NCBI GenBank assembly: GCA_965230275.1
Contig: CBDDKO010000002.1
Coordinates: 3,162,001-3,226,000 of the forward strand
DNA length: 64,000 nt
Direction of reading: 5' to 3'
Source of the DNA: JAJRRS01 sp965230275
Lineage (GTDB): Bacteria; Planctomycetota; Phycisphaerae; Phycisphaerales; Phycisphaeraceae
In this document: positions 7,467-16,855 of the stretch, piece by piece
Position numbering within the stretch: the first letter of the stretch is position 1
Layout: every line of letters starts with the position of its first letter
Program-made: the position numbers and the translations under genes
The notes under the pieces: model-generated
The model's database searches: none
Told to the model about the DNA's origin: nothing
What the model saw: the letters and a program-made list of their open reading frames with translations, nothing else

Positions 7467-9665
7467 TTACACCTTAGGGACAAACAGTGTGAACGTGCTG
7501 CCGATATCTACATTAGGTTTGTACTCAATCCGTCCACCAAAACTGGCCATTGCTCGCTTTGCGATATTCAAGCCGCCACCCAAATGGGAGGGGGATATGT
7601 CTGTCTTATTGAAGATCGTGTCGATATGTTTCTCTTCCTGCTCGGTTATGCCTTTCCCCTCATCCTCGATTCGGATTTTCAAGAAAGCATGAGTCCCTTG
7701 CACTTCGTCGGTAGTATTGATAGAGATAATCACCTTGCTGCTCCCTTGCATATGGAGCATGCTACGGATTGCATTCTGAAGGATATGGGCCAGGGCGAGC
7801 CTGAGGCAGGTCAACTTCGTGCGGACCCTGATTTCAGTGCATGCGTCAGGCGTTGCGAACTCGAGCTGGGGGTCGTGGCCGTGCTCTGCACGGAACTCAG
7901 ATCTAGCCAAGTCAAGCCCGGTCTCCTCTTGCCAGATTTCCCTTATCAGTGAACACGGATCCACAGAGATATCCTGATCGGACGCCGCGTCGATTCTCGA
8001 GTATTCGTCAATGAACCTGGACATCGTCGTAAGTTTTGCTCCAACGTCCTCAAGCAGTACACGCCGGAACTTATGGTCTCGGTCTAACAGGCGTTGCCGA
8101 TCAAGCGGCTCCGACAGGTTGTCGGATTTGACGAATGAGTCGCACGCATTCTTGATATCCATGTAGATCGCCGGCAGATAGTCTTTGAGCATGTGCAAGA
8201 TCGCCCGTACTTCGGCGCTTTGTCGTAAAAACGCGATTGCGTCGGCAAAGCGTGCGCCTGTCGCGGCGATCATGTCTTGATCGTCGGGGGTGAACGCGTC
8301 TAGCGCACCACATCCGATCAGCATTGCACCGACCAGTTCATTCTGCCATACCAGCGGTATGGTCAGTTGGGTACGCGTGGTTTCCAACACTGGTAGATAG
8401 TCTGGCGACTTAAGTACGTTCGGGGTGTAGACGGATTCGATCGGGGCCTCTGCGTTGCACCAGCGATTGGTTAGCAAGGTGATCAGGCCGGGTTTGCCAT
8501 CGGGGATGTAGAAAACGGGCAAATCACCTGTCGGGACACGGGAATCAACGATCACGCTCAGGAAGTTCCCCTGCCGCTCGAGAACCGCAACCTCTGTTGC
8601 GGCGAACATCTTGTCGAGGAACGTAGCGACAGCTATGGCAGCACCTCGTTGATTTGTCGCACGGCTCAATTGTTTGTCTAGATCCTCAGCCGCCTCTTTG
8701 AAAGAAAGCCGATCACGCAACACACAGATTTTCTGCATGCGGGCGAGGAGGGCGTCGATTGCGATCCACTCGTCTTCAGTCAATTGAGGCAATGTGCCAT
8801 TCGTAATGTGTGCAACGAGGAACAGCGGCAGACCGTTTTTGGCGTTCACTTGCTTGGGGTTGTGTAAAAATGACACAGCGCAAACAGCCACGTCGGTCCC
8901 CGGTGTGTCGGCTAATGAGTTCCCAAGATTAACCTGGAACCGGTTGACATGCCTTGCTTCGCATCCAGCCTGCTCATAGCCGGCGATCGCTTCACTCACG
9001 ATCCGTTGCGCGATTTTCTGCGTCTGTTCCGGCCCGACCGTTGGCTGGCCTTGCCATTCCACACTCAGGTCCGGTGGTTTCTGGTTCCGTCCTGCCTCTC
9101 GCCAGGCGAGCACATCATATCCGACCACCATGAAAGCCGCCTCAGGAAAGGCTTGTTCGATGCCTCTGGCGGCCGAATGGAAACAGTCCTGCCATGATGG
9201 GATATCGTTGTTGGTAAGCGTGAGTTCGGAGAGTCGTGTAGAGGTTTCGTCCAGCGACGTGTTGAGTGTGTTGATCGCCGTCTGCACTTTGAGTTGGCGG
9301 GCCGTCAGCCCGATTGCTCTCATCAGCATGTGCCCCGGTGTAGATATGATTCCGGCGTTCCCGTGGCAGTAGACCTTGTACGTCACGGCCTCGGTCTCAC
9401 TCGGGCAAAGATCGACAGTCCACTGTGGTGTCAGCGTCTGGACATCGCATACCTTATCGGGATCGTTCTCATCAGCCGGATTCATCACGTACAACCGGTT
9501 CTGAGCCAGCAGACAGATCAAGCTATCCTTGTGCGACTCTTGGGTTGTGGTGAGCCAGAGCGTCGTGTCTGCATCGGCTTCGTCAACCATGCCATCACGA
9601 AAACTGATCAACAGCGATTGAAGCGCCATCCTCAGACCAGCATGCTTGAGCATGTATCCCGCCAT
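7467..9665 (-). CDS. GAF-domain histidine-kinase-like ATPase, partner of the receiver-kinase
   Basis: 732 residues, no membrane segments. Residues 1-120 are an uncharacterised N-terminal domain that could itself sense a ligand (roadblock- or GAF-like). About 155-310 and 335-480 look like two GAF-type domains. Residues 480-560 are helical where the dimerisation/phosphoacceptor domain should be, but the canonical HE-x-R-T/N-P H-box is absent; the nearest candidate His is H531 (RDHKFRR). Residues 615-732 are a complete HATPase domain: N-box LAHILQNAIRSM, G1 EDEGKG, G2 GGGLNIAKRAM, ending GSTFTLFVP. It is followed after 5 bp by the receiver-kinase and lies 70 bp after pheT. The likely cytoplasmic sensor either uses a divergent phosphoacceptor or acts allosterically. 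Confidence 0.75.
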   Translation of the reverse strand: MAGYMLKHAGLRMALQSLLISFRDGMVDEADADTTLWLTTTQESHKDSLICLLAQNRLYVMNPADENDPDKVCDVQTLTPQWTVDLCPSETEAVTYKVYCHGNAGIISTPGHMLMRAIGLTARQLKVQTAINTLNTSLDETSTRLSELTLTNNDIPSWQDCFHSAARGIEQAFPEAAFMVVGYDVLAWREAGRNQKPPDLSVEWQGQPTVGPEQTQKIAQRIVSEAIAGYEQAGCEARHVNRFQVNLGNSLADTPGTDVAVCAVSFLHNPKQVNAKNGLPLFLVAHITNGTLPQLTEDEWIAIDALLARMQKICVLRDRLSFKEAAEDLDKQLSRATNQRGAAIAVATFLDKMFAATEVAVLERQGNFLSVIVDSRVPTGDLPVFYIPDGKPGLITLLTNRWCNAEAPIESVYTPNVLKSPDYLPVLETTRTQLTIPLVWQNELVGAMLIGCGALDAFTPDDQDMIAATGARFADAIAFLRQSAEVRAILHMLKDYLPAIYMDIKNACDSFVKSDNLSEPLDRQRLLDRDHKFRRVLLEDVGAKLTTMSRFIDEYSRIDAASDQDISVDPCSLIREIWQEETGLDLARSEFRAEHGHDPQLEFATPDACTEIRVRTKLTCLRLALAHILQNAIRSMLHMQGSSKVIISINTTDEVQGTHAFLKIRIEDEGKGITEQEEKHIDTIFNKTDISPSHLGGGLNIAKRAMASFGGRIEYKPNVDIGSTFTLFVPKV

Positions 9666-9735
9666 GGTTCACCCCGTATGAGGAGAGAAGACGTGTGAAT
9701 CGGATTTTGCCGTCTCTAAGAGTACAAACTCTGGG

Positions 9736-12171
9736 CTAGCGTCTAAGTTCTGCGCCATACTCTGATTTCAGGTCGTCCATGATCTGGCCTATCAAATTAT
9801 CCACCGCATCGGCTAAAAGCGTCCGGGTCGGGCTTCTGAATGACAGCCGCAGACCGATACTTAGCTTGCCCGACGGTACGCCCGGTCCCTCGTAGCGATC
9901 AAAGCAGTGCAACGACTCCAAGTCACCGAGATTGAGGTTTGATTCCTCATGTGCGGGCGTGTCATTCGCGATTCGTGTGATGGTGTGGTAGATGGTTTGC
10001 TCGATGTCCCTGTACCAGATCGTGCGGTCCACGATAATGGCTAGGTCACGCTCGATTGCCGGGTACCGAGGCAGGCTATGGTATCTGGATTTGGCGTCTT
10101 GCCCTCGGTCTTCCAGGCTGATCTGGAAACCGAACAATGGCTCATTGACATGAAGATCCTGTATAGCTTGCTGATCGACCTCGCCCAAGTACCCGATCAC
10201 TTTATCCATCGAGATGATCTCGGCGGCCGCTCCGGCTTTCATCCCTGGCAATTGGCATTGCGAGAAAACGGGTGTATCGACGTGCATGATCTCAAGCACG
10301 TTCTCCACGATACCCTTAGCCTCGAAAAAGCCGACGTTCTGCTGATTGGTCCAAGACGCGCCATGCACCGGTCCGCCGATGACCCCGGCGACCACCCATT
10401 GTTCATGGGTTTCGTCGTTGACCATGCGGAAGGTACGATCGATCTCGTAGAAGCGTGAGCATCTGGTTGTGCGCCGCGCGTTTTGGTCAACGGCCACAAT
10501 CAGGGCGGGGAGAAGGCTACGCCTCAGCGTTGCCTCGTCCTGCCTAATGGGATTGACGAGGGTGACTGGCTCGATCACCTGCTCGACAAAGCTATCCTGT
10601 GAGGGATCAACCAACGGCAATGTTCGGCATTCCACAAAACCCTGCGATGACAAAAACACCGCCAGTTCATCCCTAAGCCGATCCAGCCACGACCGAATCC
10701 CAATGGCACGGACTTCGGCTGGCGCTTGGCTTGTGATGGCGTCGTATCCCATGATGCGCGCCACATCCTCAATGAGGACGACCGGATCGTCTACATCCAC
10801 GCGACACGTCGGCACCTCGACATGTACAGAGCCATTGTCCGACTGGCACTTCATCTCAATCCGAGTCAAAGCCTCGGTGATCTGGCCAGACGTCATATTA
10901 CGACCAAGATACGAGCTGACTTTCTGAGTCGGGAGCCTGTACTGTCTTGGTTTGATCTCTTGGGCCAAGCAGTCGATTGACCTGCCCCTACGGCGCCCCC
11001 CGGCGATCTGCTCCAAGAGAGAGGCGGCGCGGTCAAAAGCCCCGTTTAGCATGCGGTTGGGGTCTGTTCCGCGTTCGAAACGGTACGATGACTCAGTGGA
11101 CAAGTCATGGTTACGTCGGCTCCCGCGGATACCGGTCGGATGGAAGTGCGCCGCTTCGAGGAGCACTTGAGTTGTGTCCGGGCGGGTTTGGGTTGCGTCT
11201 CCGCCCATGATCCCCGCAAGTGCGATCGGTCGTGTTGCATCAGCGATAACCAGATCGTCGCCGTTGAGCTCGACGTCTGTGCCGTCGAGCAGGTGCAGCG
11301 TCTCGCCAGGTTTTGCTTGGCGTACCACGATCCTGGCACCGTCAACCGAGCCGAAGTCGAAAGCATGCAGGGGGTGGCCCCATTCAAACATCACGAAATT
11401 CGTGATATCGACGACGTTATTAATCGGCCGGGCCCCGAGGGTCAGCAACCAGTTTTTCAACCAAGCCGGCGACTTCGCTACACATATATTGTCAAACAAA
11501 GCACAGCGATAGCGCGAACACCGGGCCGGGTCTTCGATCTTGACGGAGACGGCATCATCCCGCGGCGGGTCGTCTAAAGTGCCAGCATCTATGTCAGGAT
11601 AGACAACGCAACAGCCCAGCACGGCGGCCAGTTCGCGCGCGATGCCAATCAAGCCCAGGCAATCCGGTCGATTCGGCAAAACGCTGACGTCCAACAACCT
11701 CTCATCGATATCGATCGTTTCGATCAACCGAGAACCGGGTGTAGTCGATTCGTCAAACACCTGGAGCCCCGAGGAGCGCATCAGGAGCCCGAGTTCACCG
11801 TCAAGACAAATCATGCCGTGTGAGGGTTGCCCTCGGATCGAGGTTTGCTCGATCGCGTGTTTGCGTGCCGGGAGGCGTGTCCCCGACAGGGCGACAGGGA
11901 CCCCCCATCCCTCTCTTACCTCGTGTTCGGATCCGCACACGATCGGGACGAGTCCGGGTTTGCCGATATCAACCTGACAAACAAAGTTCTCCTTAGACCC
12001 TTCAAGTGGCACAATCTCACGCACGAAACCGATGCGCACGTCTTTGAGGGAGGTTGCGAGGTGATGGGAAGACTCAACTTCTAGCCCCGCCCGCATCAGG
12101 GCGTCTTGAATCTCTTTCGGCAGGAAAGTCTCGTCTAGATACTGTTGTACGAGTTGGGTATTGATGAGCAC
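9736..12171 (-). CDS. pheT: Phenylalanine--tRNA ligase beta subunit
   Basis: 811 residues, the normal length for bacterial PheT. Domain order as expected: N-terminal B1 with a tRNA-binding OB fold (about 45-155, IVCGSEHEV...GVPVALSG), B3/B4 editing domain (about 215-385, NNVVDITNFVMFEWGHPLHAFD), B5 (about 405-480), catalytic-like core, and the C-terminal FDX-ACB anticodon-binding domain (about 715-808, RYPAIERDLAIIVD). With PheS it forms the cytoplasmic alpha2beta2 enzyme that charges tRNA-Phe. It lies 48 bp downstream of pheS in the same direction. The start ATG at 12171 (MLINTQLVQQYL) matches the family's N-terminus. The two signalling genes following it at 9665 may be co-transcribed. Confidence 0.97.
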   Translation of the reverse strand: MLINTQLVQQYLDETFLPKEIQDALMRAGLEVESSHHLATSLKDVRIGFVREIVPLEGSKENFVCQVDIGKPGLVPIVCGSEHEVREGWGVPVALSGTRLPARKHAIEQTSIRGQPSHGMICLDGELGLLMRSSGLQVFDESTTPGSRLIETIDIDERLLDVSVLPNRPDCLGLIGIARELAAVLGCCVVYPDIDAGTLDDPPRDDAVSVKIEDPARCSRYRCALFDNICVAKSPAWLKNWLLTLGARPINNVVDITNFVMFEWGHPLHAFDFGSVDGARIVVRQAKPGETLHLLDGTDVELNGDDLVIADATRPIALAGIMGGDATQTRPDTTQVLLEAAHFHPTGIRGSRRNHDLSTESSYRFERGTDPNRMLNGAFDRAASLLEQIAGGRRRGRSIDCLAQEIKPRQYRLPTQKVSSYLGRNMTSGQITEALTRIEMKCQSDNGSVHVEVPTCRVDVDDPVVLIEDVARIMGYDAITSQAPAEVRAIGIRSWLDRLRDELAVFLSSQGFVECRTLPLVDPSQDSFVEQVIEPVTLVNPIRQDEATLRRSLLPALIVAVDQNARRTTRCSRFYEIDRTFRMVNDETHEQWVVAGVIGGPVHGASWTNQQNVGFFEAKGIVENVLEIMHVDTPVFSQCQLPGMKAGAAAEIISMDKVIGYLGEVDQQAIQDLHVNEPLFGFQISLEDRGQDAKSRYHSLPRYPAIERDLAIIVDRTIWYRDIEQTIYHTITRIANDTPAHEESNLNLGDLESLHCFDRYEGPGVPSGKLSIGLRLSFRSPTRTLLADAVDNLIGQIMDDLKSEYGAELRR

Positions 12172-12219
12172 TGGATGGGATTCCCAAGGATGTCAGTAAG
12201 AAGCAGAAGCGGCATCAGT

Positions 12220-13224
12220 TCAGGGCTTACGTCGGAACGCATCCTCATCGTTGTATAGGAGCCTGATGTCATCCACCCCGTGCCGTCTCATCGCCATTCT
12301 GTCAATACCGATTCCGAAAGCAAAGCCCTGCCACTGTTGAGGGTCGATGCCACCGTGCCGGAGCACCTCCGGCCGGATCATGCCCGAGCCGAGGACCTCA
12401 ATCCAACCTGTAGACGTCAGCACATCCACTTCGGCGCTCGGTGTCGTGAACGGGAAGTAGCTGGGTCGGAAGCGTATCTCTGCATCCTTCCCGAACAGAG
12501 AACCGGCAAGCACCTCCAACGTCCAGCGTAGGTTTGAGAAGCTGATGTCGCGGCCGATGCAGATGGCATCCAACTGGTGGAAGACTGGATAGTGCGTGGC
12601 GTCCTTGGTGTCGCGACGATAGCAACGGCCAAAGGTCATAGCCGAGAGGGGCGGCGGGCCATACAACTTCATGGCGCGGGTCTGGAACGCGGAGGTATGT
12701 GTGCGTACGACGTGGCCCGAGCGGGTGTAGAACGAATCGTGCATGTCACGCGCGGGGTGCCAGTCGGGTGTATTCAGCGCGTCGAAGTTGTAATAGTCAC
12801 TCTCGACTTCCGGGTAGTCGTCGTATCGAAAGCCAAGGCCCAGCAGGACCTCCTTCATCCGCACCATGGTTTCCATCACCGGGTGTCGGGGGGTGATGGG
12901 TTCACGTAAACCGGGCAGCGTCACGTCGAGCGCATCCACACCACCGCGCTTCATTGCCGTGTCCATAAGCTCGCCGCGTCGTTCGGCTAGCCGCACTTCG
13001 ATGCTGCACTTAACCTCGTTTAGCGTCTTACCCACGATCGGGCGATCTTCCCGGGAAAGCGACTTCATCATCGCGCCGATCCGTGTCAGTTCCGCATTCC
13101 GTCCAAGGAAAGCTACCCGTGATCGCTCGATATCGTCAAGTGTCTGGGCTTGGTCAATCTGCGCGATCGCATCCGATTGTATATTTCGGATATCGGGTAC
13201 AAGCTGTGATGCCGAGTCAACCAT
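12220..13224 (-). CDS. pheS: Phenylalanine--tRNA ligase alpha subunit
   Basis: The frame is open to 13338 but I place the start at ATG 13224 (MVDSASQLVPDI), which gives 334 residues, the usual PheS length; the upstream extension is not PheS-like. An N-terminal coiled coil (about 5-80) contacts tRNA. The class II catalytic core follows: motif 2 region FGRCYRRDTKDATHYPVFHQLD, the WIEVLGSGMI segment, and motif 3 AFGIGIDRMAM. It adenylates Phe and transfers it to tRNA-Phe with PheT. A small inverted repeat at 13254-13274 lies in its leader. Confidence 0.96.
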   Translation of the reverse strand: MVDSASQLVPDIRNIQSDAIAQIDQAQTLDDIERSRVAFLGRNAELTRIGAMMKSLSREDRPIVGKTLNEVKCSIEVRLAERRGELMDTAMKRGGVDALDVTLPGLREPITPRHPVMETMVRMKEVLLGLGFRYDDYPEVESDYYNFDALNTPDWHPARDMHDSFYTRSGHVVRTHTSAFQTRAMKLYGPPPLSAMTFGRCYRRDTKDATHYPVFHQLDAICIGRDISFSNLRWTLEVLAGSLFGKDAEIRFRPSYFPFTTPSAEVDVLTSTGWIEVLGSGMIRPEVLRHGGIDPQQWQGFAFGIGIDRMAMRRHGVDDIRLLYNDEDAFRRKP

Positions 13225-13720
13225 CGCGTGAGTCCAGTAGTAAATAAATACACCACATGGGATTACCCCTGTGGGGGGGAGCGGGTAGCTATGTAAACTT
13301 ATAATTTTAGACGAGATGTTCAGTGGTTGCAATCGCACTTCCGTTACACGCGGAGCGAGGCAATGAACGCCCCGCGGCCTTCGTTCGGCGTGGGGCTAAC
13401 ATCGCCTGGCTGACCACATGCGACTTCGGCGGCTCGTGGTCAACCCACAGCAAGGCCTGGACTAGGCACGTGGGCTGAACGGTGTCGCAACGGGTCGGAG
13501 TCCCCGGGCGAACCGACGACACAATGCCCTGTATTCCAGACGTCGGGTGGGTGCGTAACCCTGATGCATTGACGACTGTCAGCCGCGCGTCGGTGTGGCT
13601 GTGAATCGGTACAAGTTGCGGGGGGGCCGGGATTCAACGATGATAATCGCAGAGAGTAAGTAGAAGTCTTTACCGGATTTTCGTGAACTTTTGCCACTGG
13701 TTTACTTGGGGAATCACGAC
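13225..13720. other. Divergent intergenic region between pheS and the ABC transporter
   Basis: 496 bp that must carry promoters for both pheST (minus) and the transporter (plus). No tRNA, riboswitch or convincing ORF was recognised. GC-rich segments with hairpin potential (for example 13487-13527) could form a structured leader for the transporter, but no known RNA family fits. Confidence 0.5.
13254..13274. promoter_or_regulatory. Imperfect inverted repeat in the pheS leader
   Basis: CCACATGG (13254-13261), ATTA, then CCCCTGTGG (13266-13274) form an imperfect hairpin or dyad 30-50 bp upstream of the pheS start. It could be an operator or leader hairpin. Low support. Confidence 0.25.
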
Positions 13721-14716
13721 ATGCACAAGAACACCCGACTTCGTGCTGGCCTGTCTATTGGCATCGTTCTGGTCGTGGCGATCTTCATTTGGCAGTGGCA
13801 ATCCGGCAATAGAGATTCGACCGATCGTCCGACGATCGGGATAACTTACATTGTACATCACCCTCTGCTTGAGGAGTCTCGGCAAGGCTTTATTGAGGCA
13901 CTCGAAGAAGCAGGGTACGTAGACGGTCAGACGGTCACCATCCTCTTCCAGTCAGCACAGGGCGACCTGGCGTCGGCGAATCAGATTATTGCCGAGTACA
14001 TGAGCCGACCCGTCGACCTGATGTTCACGATATCAACCCCCTCGACCAAGGTGGCTGCCGAGAAAGCCCATGGCACGCCGATTGTATTCGCGGCGGTAAC
14101 GGACCCGCGTGAGGCTGGTATCGTGAGGGACTATGCTCACCCTGAAGCAAACGTCACGGGCTATTCGAATTTCAGCCCGGCAGAAGCTCACGTCCATTTT
14201 TTGCAGACTATACTGCCCGACGCGTCAGTCATCGGCATCCCCTATAACCCGGGCGAGCCCAGCGCCGCTTCGACGTTCGCCCGGCTGGAACCCGCTGCTG
14301 AAGCCGCGGGCATCACACTGGTGACCGCCAGCGTCTCCAACACGGCTGACGTGAGCGATGCTGTGTCGTCACTTATTGACCGGTGTGATGCTCTCTACCT
14401 TTTGCCGGATAACACATTGGCGTCGGCAGTTGATATCGTTGCTGACATCTGTAAGCGTCGGCGCAAGCCGCTTCTGTCATGTGAGAGTGACACGGTGAAG
14501 AAGGGACAGGCGCTCGCGTCACTGACGACGGACCACTTCCTGATGGGGAAGGAGGCCGGCCAGATGGCCATTGCCATTCTCCACGGCAGCAAACCCGGTG
14601 ATCTCCCCGTCCGTATTGCAGATAATCCGCTTATTCACGTGAACCTCAAGGTGGCTGATGCACTAGGGATTGCCTTGCCCCCTGATGACGGCGGAAGCAT
14701 CATCATCGTCGAGTGA
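13721..14716 (+). CDS. ABC transporter substrate-binding protein, TrpX/ABC_sub_bind family
   Basis: 331 residues from ATG 13721; a TTG ten codons upstream is less likely. An N-terminal hydrophobic anchor (about 9-25) lacks a lipobox Cys. The mature part matches PF04392: IGITYIVHHPLLEESRQGFIEALEEAGYVDG, then TPIVFAAVTDPREAGIV and VTGYSNF. Known members bind tryptophan, tyrosine or other small molecules, and the exact ligand cannot be read here. It is first of three genes; the permease follows after 10 bp and the ATPase after that, giving a complete importer. Confidence 0.88.
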   Translation: MHKNTRLRAGLSIGIVLVVAIFIWQWQSGNRDSTDRPTIGITYIVHHPLLEESRQGFIEALEEAGYVDGQTVTILFQSAQGDLASANQIIAEYMSRPVDLMFTISTPSTKVAAEKAHGTPIVFAAVTDPREAGIVRDYAHPEANVTGYSNFSPAEAHVHFLQTILPDASVIGIPYNPGEPSAASTFARLEPAAEAAGITLVTASVSNTADVSDAVSSLIDRCDALYLLPDNTLASAVDIVADICKRRRKPLLSCESDTVKKGQALASLTTDHFLMGKEAGQMAIAILHGSKPGDLPVRIADNPLIHVNLKVADALGIALPPDDGGSIIIVE

Positions 14717-14726
14717 AAGTGTCCGC

Positions 14727-15623
14727 ATGTCGCTCTACGCACTACTGACGGCCCTATCGCTCGGGACCATCCTCGGGCTTGGCGCACTAGGCATGTACCT
14801 GTCGTTGAGGGTGATGAGGTTTCCCGACTTAACCTGCGGGGGATCGTTTCCTCTCGGTGCAGTGGTAGCGACCATCACGCATAACGCCGGGGTGCCTGTG
14901 AGTGTTTCGCTCATACTTGGGGCGCTTGCAGGCGCGGGTGCGGGCTATCTTACTGGGGTATGCAACACCATATTCAAAGTCCCACCGATTATTGCGTCCA
15001 TTATTGTTATGATGAGCTTGTATTCCATCAATCTCCTGCTCATGGGCAAGCCGGTGTTGTCCATGGAGGGAGCCGATGTGTTCAGTGTGCTGATCTCTGA
15101 TGGTGGATATGCACGCGAGATGGCAGCGATGATCGGATCGGGTCTGCTGTTGGTTTTCATTGGGGGGCTGGTGACTTGGTTTCTCAGGACCGAGGTTGGC
15201 CTGGCGCTGAGGTTGACTGGCACCAGCCCCACCCTTGCACCGATGCTGGGCGTGGCCCATTCCGCCTATCTCAGGCGTGGCCTAGCGGTTGCGAACGGGT
15301 TGGTCGGGCTCAGCGGCGGTCAGTTTGCACATTACCAGCGATTCGCCGACGTCAATCTTGGTAATAGTATTCTGTTTGCGCTGCTGGCATCAGTCTTTCT
15401 CGGAAACGGCCTTGAGCGATCGCGTAAGGCGAACTATGCGATCTGGTGGCAGATTGCCTGTGTCATTTGCGGAGCCTTGCTGCATCGAGTCCTGGTCGCC
15501 AGCGCCTACTCGATCGGATTCGGTGCCGAGTACTTCAGCATCATCTCTGCGGCTCTGATAATGGCGGCGCTGACCATTCCGGTTGTCCGCGTCGAGGCCA
15601 AGGAAGTGTTTGTGAGGAGCTAG
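14727..15623 (+). CDS. ABC transporter permease, TrpY-like
   Basis: 298 residues from ATG 14727 (MSLYALLTALSLG), 10 bp after the binding-protein stop; the frame is open farther upstream inside that gene. About eight hydrophobic segments. It resembles the BPD_transp_2 (LivH-like) permeases: GLGALGMYLSLRVMRFPDLTCGGSF at the N-terminus, the typical TEVGLALRLTG loop around 155-165, then HSAYLRRGLAVANGLVGLSGG. It forms the membrane channel of the importer with the flanking genes. The ATPase gene starts 3 bp after the stop. Confidence 0.88.
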   Translation: MSLYALLTALSLGTILGLGALGMYLSLRVMRFPDLTCGGSFPLGAVVATITHNAGVPVSVSLILGALAGAGAGYLTGVCNTIFKVPPIIASIIVMMSLYSINLLLMGKPVLSMEGADVFSVLISDGGYAREMAAMIGSGLLLVFIGGLVTWFLRTEVGLALRLTGTSPTLAPMLGVAHSAYLRRGLAVANGLVGLSGGQFAHYQRFADVNLGNSILFALLASVFLGNGLERSRKANYAIWWQIACVICGALLHRVLVASAYSIGFGAEYFSIISAALIMAALTIPVVRVEAKEVFVRS

Positions 15624-15626
15624 GCG

Positions 15627-16376
15627 ATGGTCTGCTTGCGGGTAAATGACCTATCGGTTGTATTTGACAAGGGTACGGCTCGGCAGGTCCAGGCACTCTC
15701 CAACATCTTCATCGAACTGGAGCGAGGGGAGATTACTTTTGTGCTCGGACATAATGGCAGCGGGAAGACAACACTGCTTCGAGCGATTCTCGGTATGTGC
15801 CCGAGCCGCGGCTCGATCGAGTTAAACGACCGATCCGTCGTCATGATGACGAACCGGCAGCGTGCAAGCGCGTTTGCCTACTGGCCGCAACACCTGCGCA
15901 ACATTCTCCCGGACTCCATGACGCTCCTGGAACTCTTCTGCCTCGCTTCAAACAAGTATCGGGTCAAGCGGCTCCGACGCCCCCCCCACGCGACACGACA
16001 ACACGCACAACAGGTCATTGATCAGATCGGATTGCCCTTGCAGGACAAGCTTGATCTACCAGTGAGCCAGTTCTCAGGCGGTGAGATGGCGTCGGCTCAG
16101 TTTCTTCTTAGCTTTGCTGCCGATTCCGATGTGTTGTTGATGGACGAGCCCACGATCGCAATTGACCAGGCCAGACGTGAGAAACTTGAGCGGTGCATTC
16201 TCGACAAGGCGCGTTCGACAAGAACAACCCTCATCTGGGTTACACATGACGTTGACTTGGCTATCGCCTCGGCTGACCGGATCGTGGTACTCAAGCAGGG
16301 GAAGGTCGCGATGAACCTCACGCGGGACATTGACTCAAGCCGTTGGAATGCATACGACATCTACACTCATCTGTAG
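15627..16376 (+). CDS. ABC transporter ATP-binding protein, TrpZ-like
   Basis: 249 residues. Walker A GHNGSGKTT (about 42-50), a Q-loop region around YWPQHLRN, a signature variant FSGGEMASAQ (instead of LSGGQxQR), Walker B VLLMDEP and the H-loop WVTHD. This is the energising subunit of the three-gene importer, on the cytoplasmic face. It starts 3 bp after the permease. No terminator is evident after the stop; decayed mobile DNA begins shortly downstream. Confidence 0.9.
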   Translation: MVCLRVNDLSVVFDKGTARQVQALSNIFIELERGEITFVLGHNGSGKTTLLRAILGMCPSRGSIELNDRSVVMMTNRQRASAFAYWPQHLRNILPDSMTLLELFCLASNKYRVKRLRRPPHATRQHAQQVIDQIGLPLQDKLDLPVSQFSGGEMASAQFLLSFAADSDVLLMDEPTIAIDQARREKLERCILDKARSTRTTLIWVTHDVDLAIASADRIVVLKQGKVAMNLTRDIDSSRWNAYDIYTHL

Positions 16377-16549
16377 CAATATGGGGGTTGCGCGATACGG
16401 GCAAGTGTCGTTTCATGCTCTGGGCAGCACGGATTGCCATCTGATTTATAGTTCCATCTGGCCCTTCCTCCAGTGGTATAAAAGACAAGTAGTGCATTGA
16501 ATCACTTACTAAGAATGCGATGACTCTCAAAGAAGCTGCTGACGGCGAG

Positions 16550-16855
16550 CGCCAGGGCTCGCGTTGATGATGCCGAGATTGAGGGGGTTGCCCGTCAGCT
16601 ACGCGGTGGCCGTGTTGGCCTAGGTCAGCGTTGGCAGCGCAGAGCCGCTGACACCGTCGATCGTGAAGCTGGTGGCCCCGGGGCTGAACGTGCAGCCGGT
16701 ACCGTTGACGGTCAGGCTGCTGTCGTTTTAGGCGCATCCGGATGAGCTATCGAACGATCCGATGGCCAATGATCTGCCATTGAGATTGAGTGTACTACCC
16801 GCACTAAGTGTTACATGGTTGGCGGTCTCGCCTGCTTGAGTAAGGCTGGCAACGC
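16550..16855 (-). pseudogene. Remnant of an exported repeat (adhesin/PEP-CTERM-type) protein
   Basis: The minus strand reads LTQAGETANHVTLSAGSTLNLNGRSLAIGSF, a stop, DSSLTVNGTG, then GATSFTIDGVSGSALPTLT with two further in-frame stops before LTGNPLNLGIINASPG. The Asn/Gly/Ser/Thr-rich LNLNG and LTVNG repeats are typical of beta-rich exported proteins (autotransporter-like or IPT/Ig-like repeats). It has no start, carries stops and is fused at its 5' side to a transposase fragment. Confidence 0.55.

Noticed and set aside
13225..13720. Possible tmRNA, RNase P RNA or riboswitch before the TrpXYZ-type operon
   Set aside because: Hairpins can be drawn, but none of the diagnostic conserved segments of these RNAs was found.
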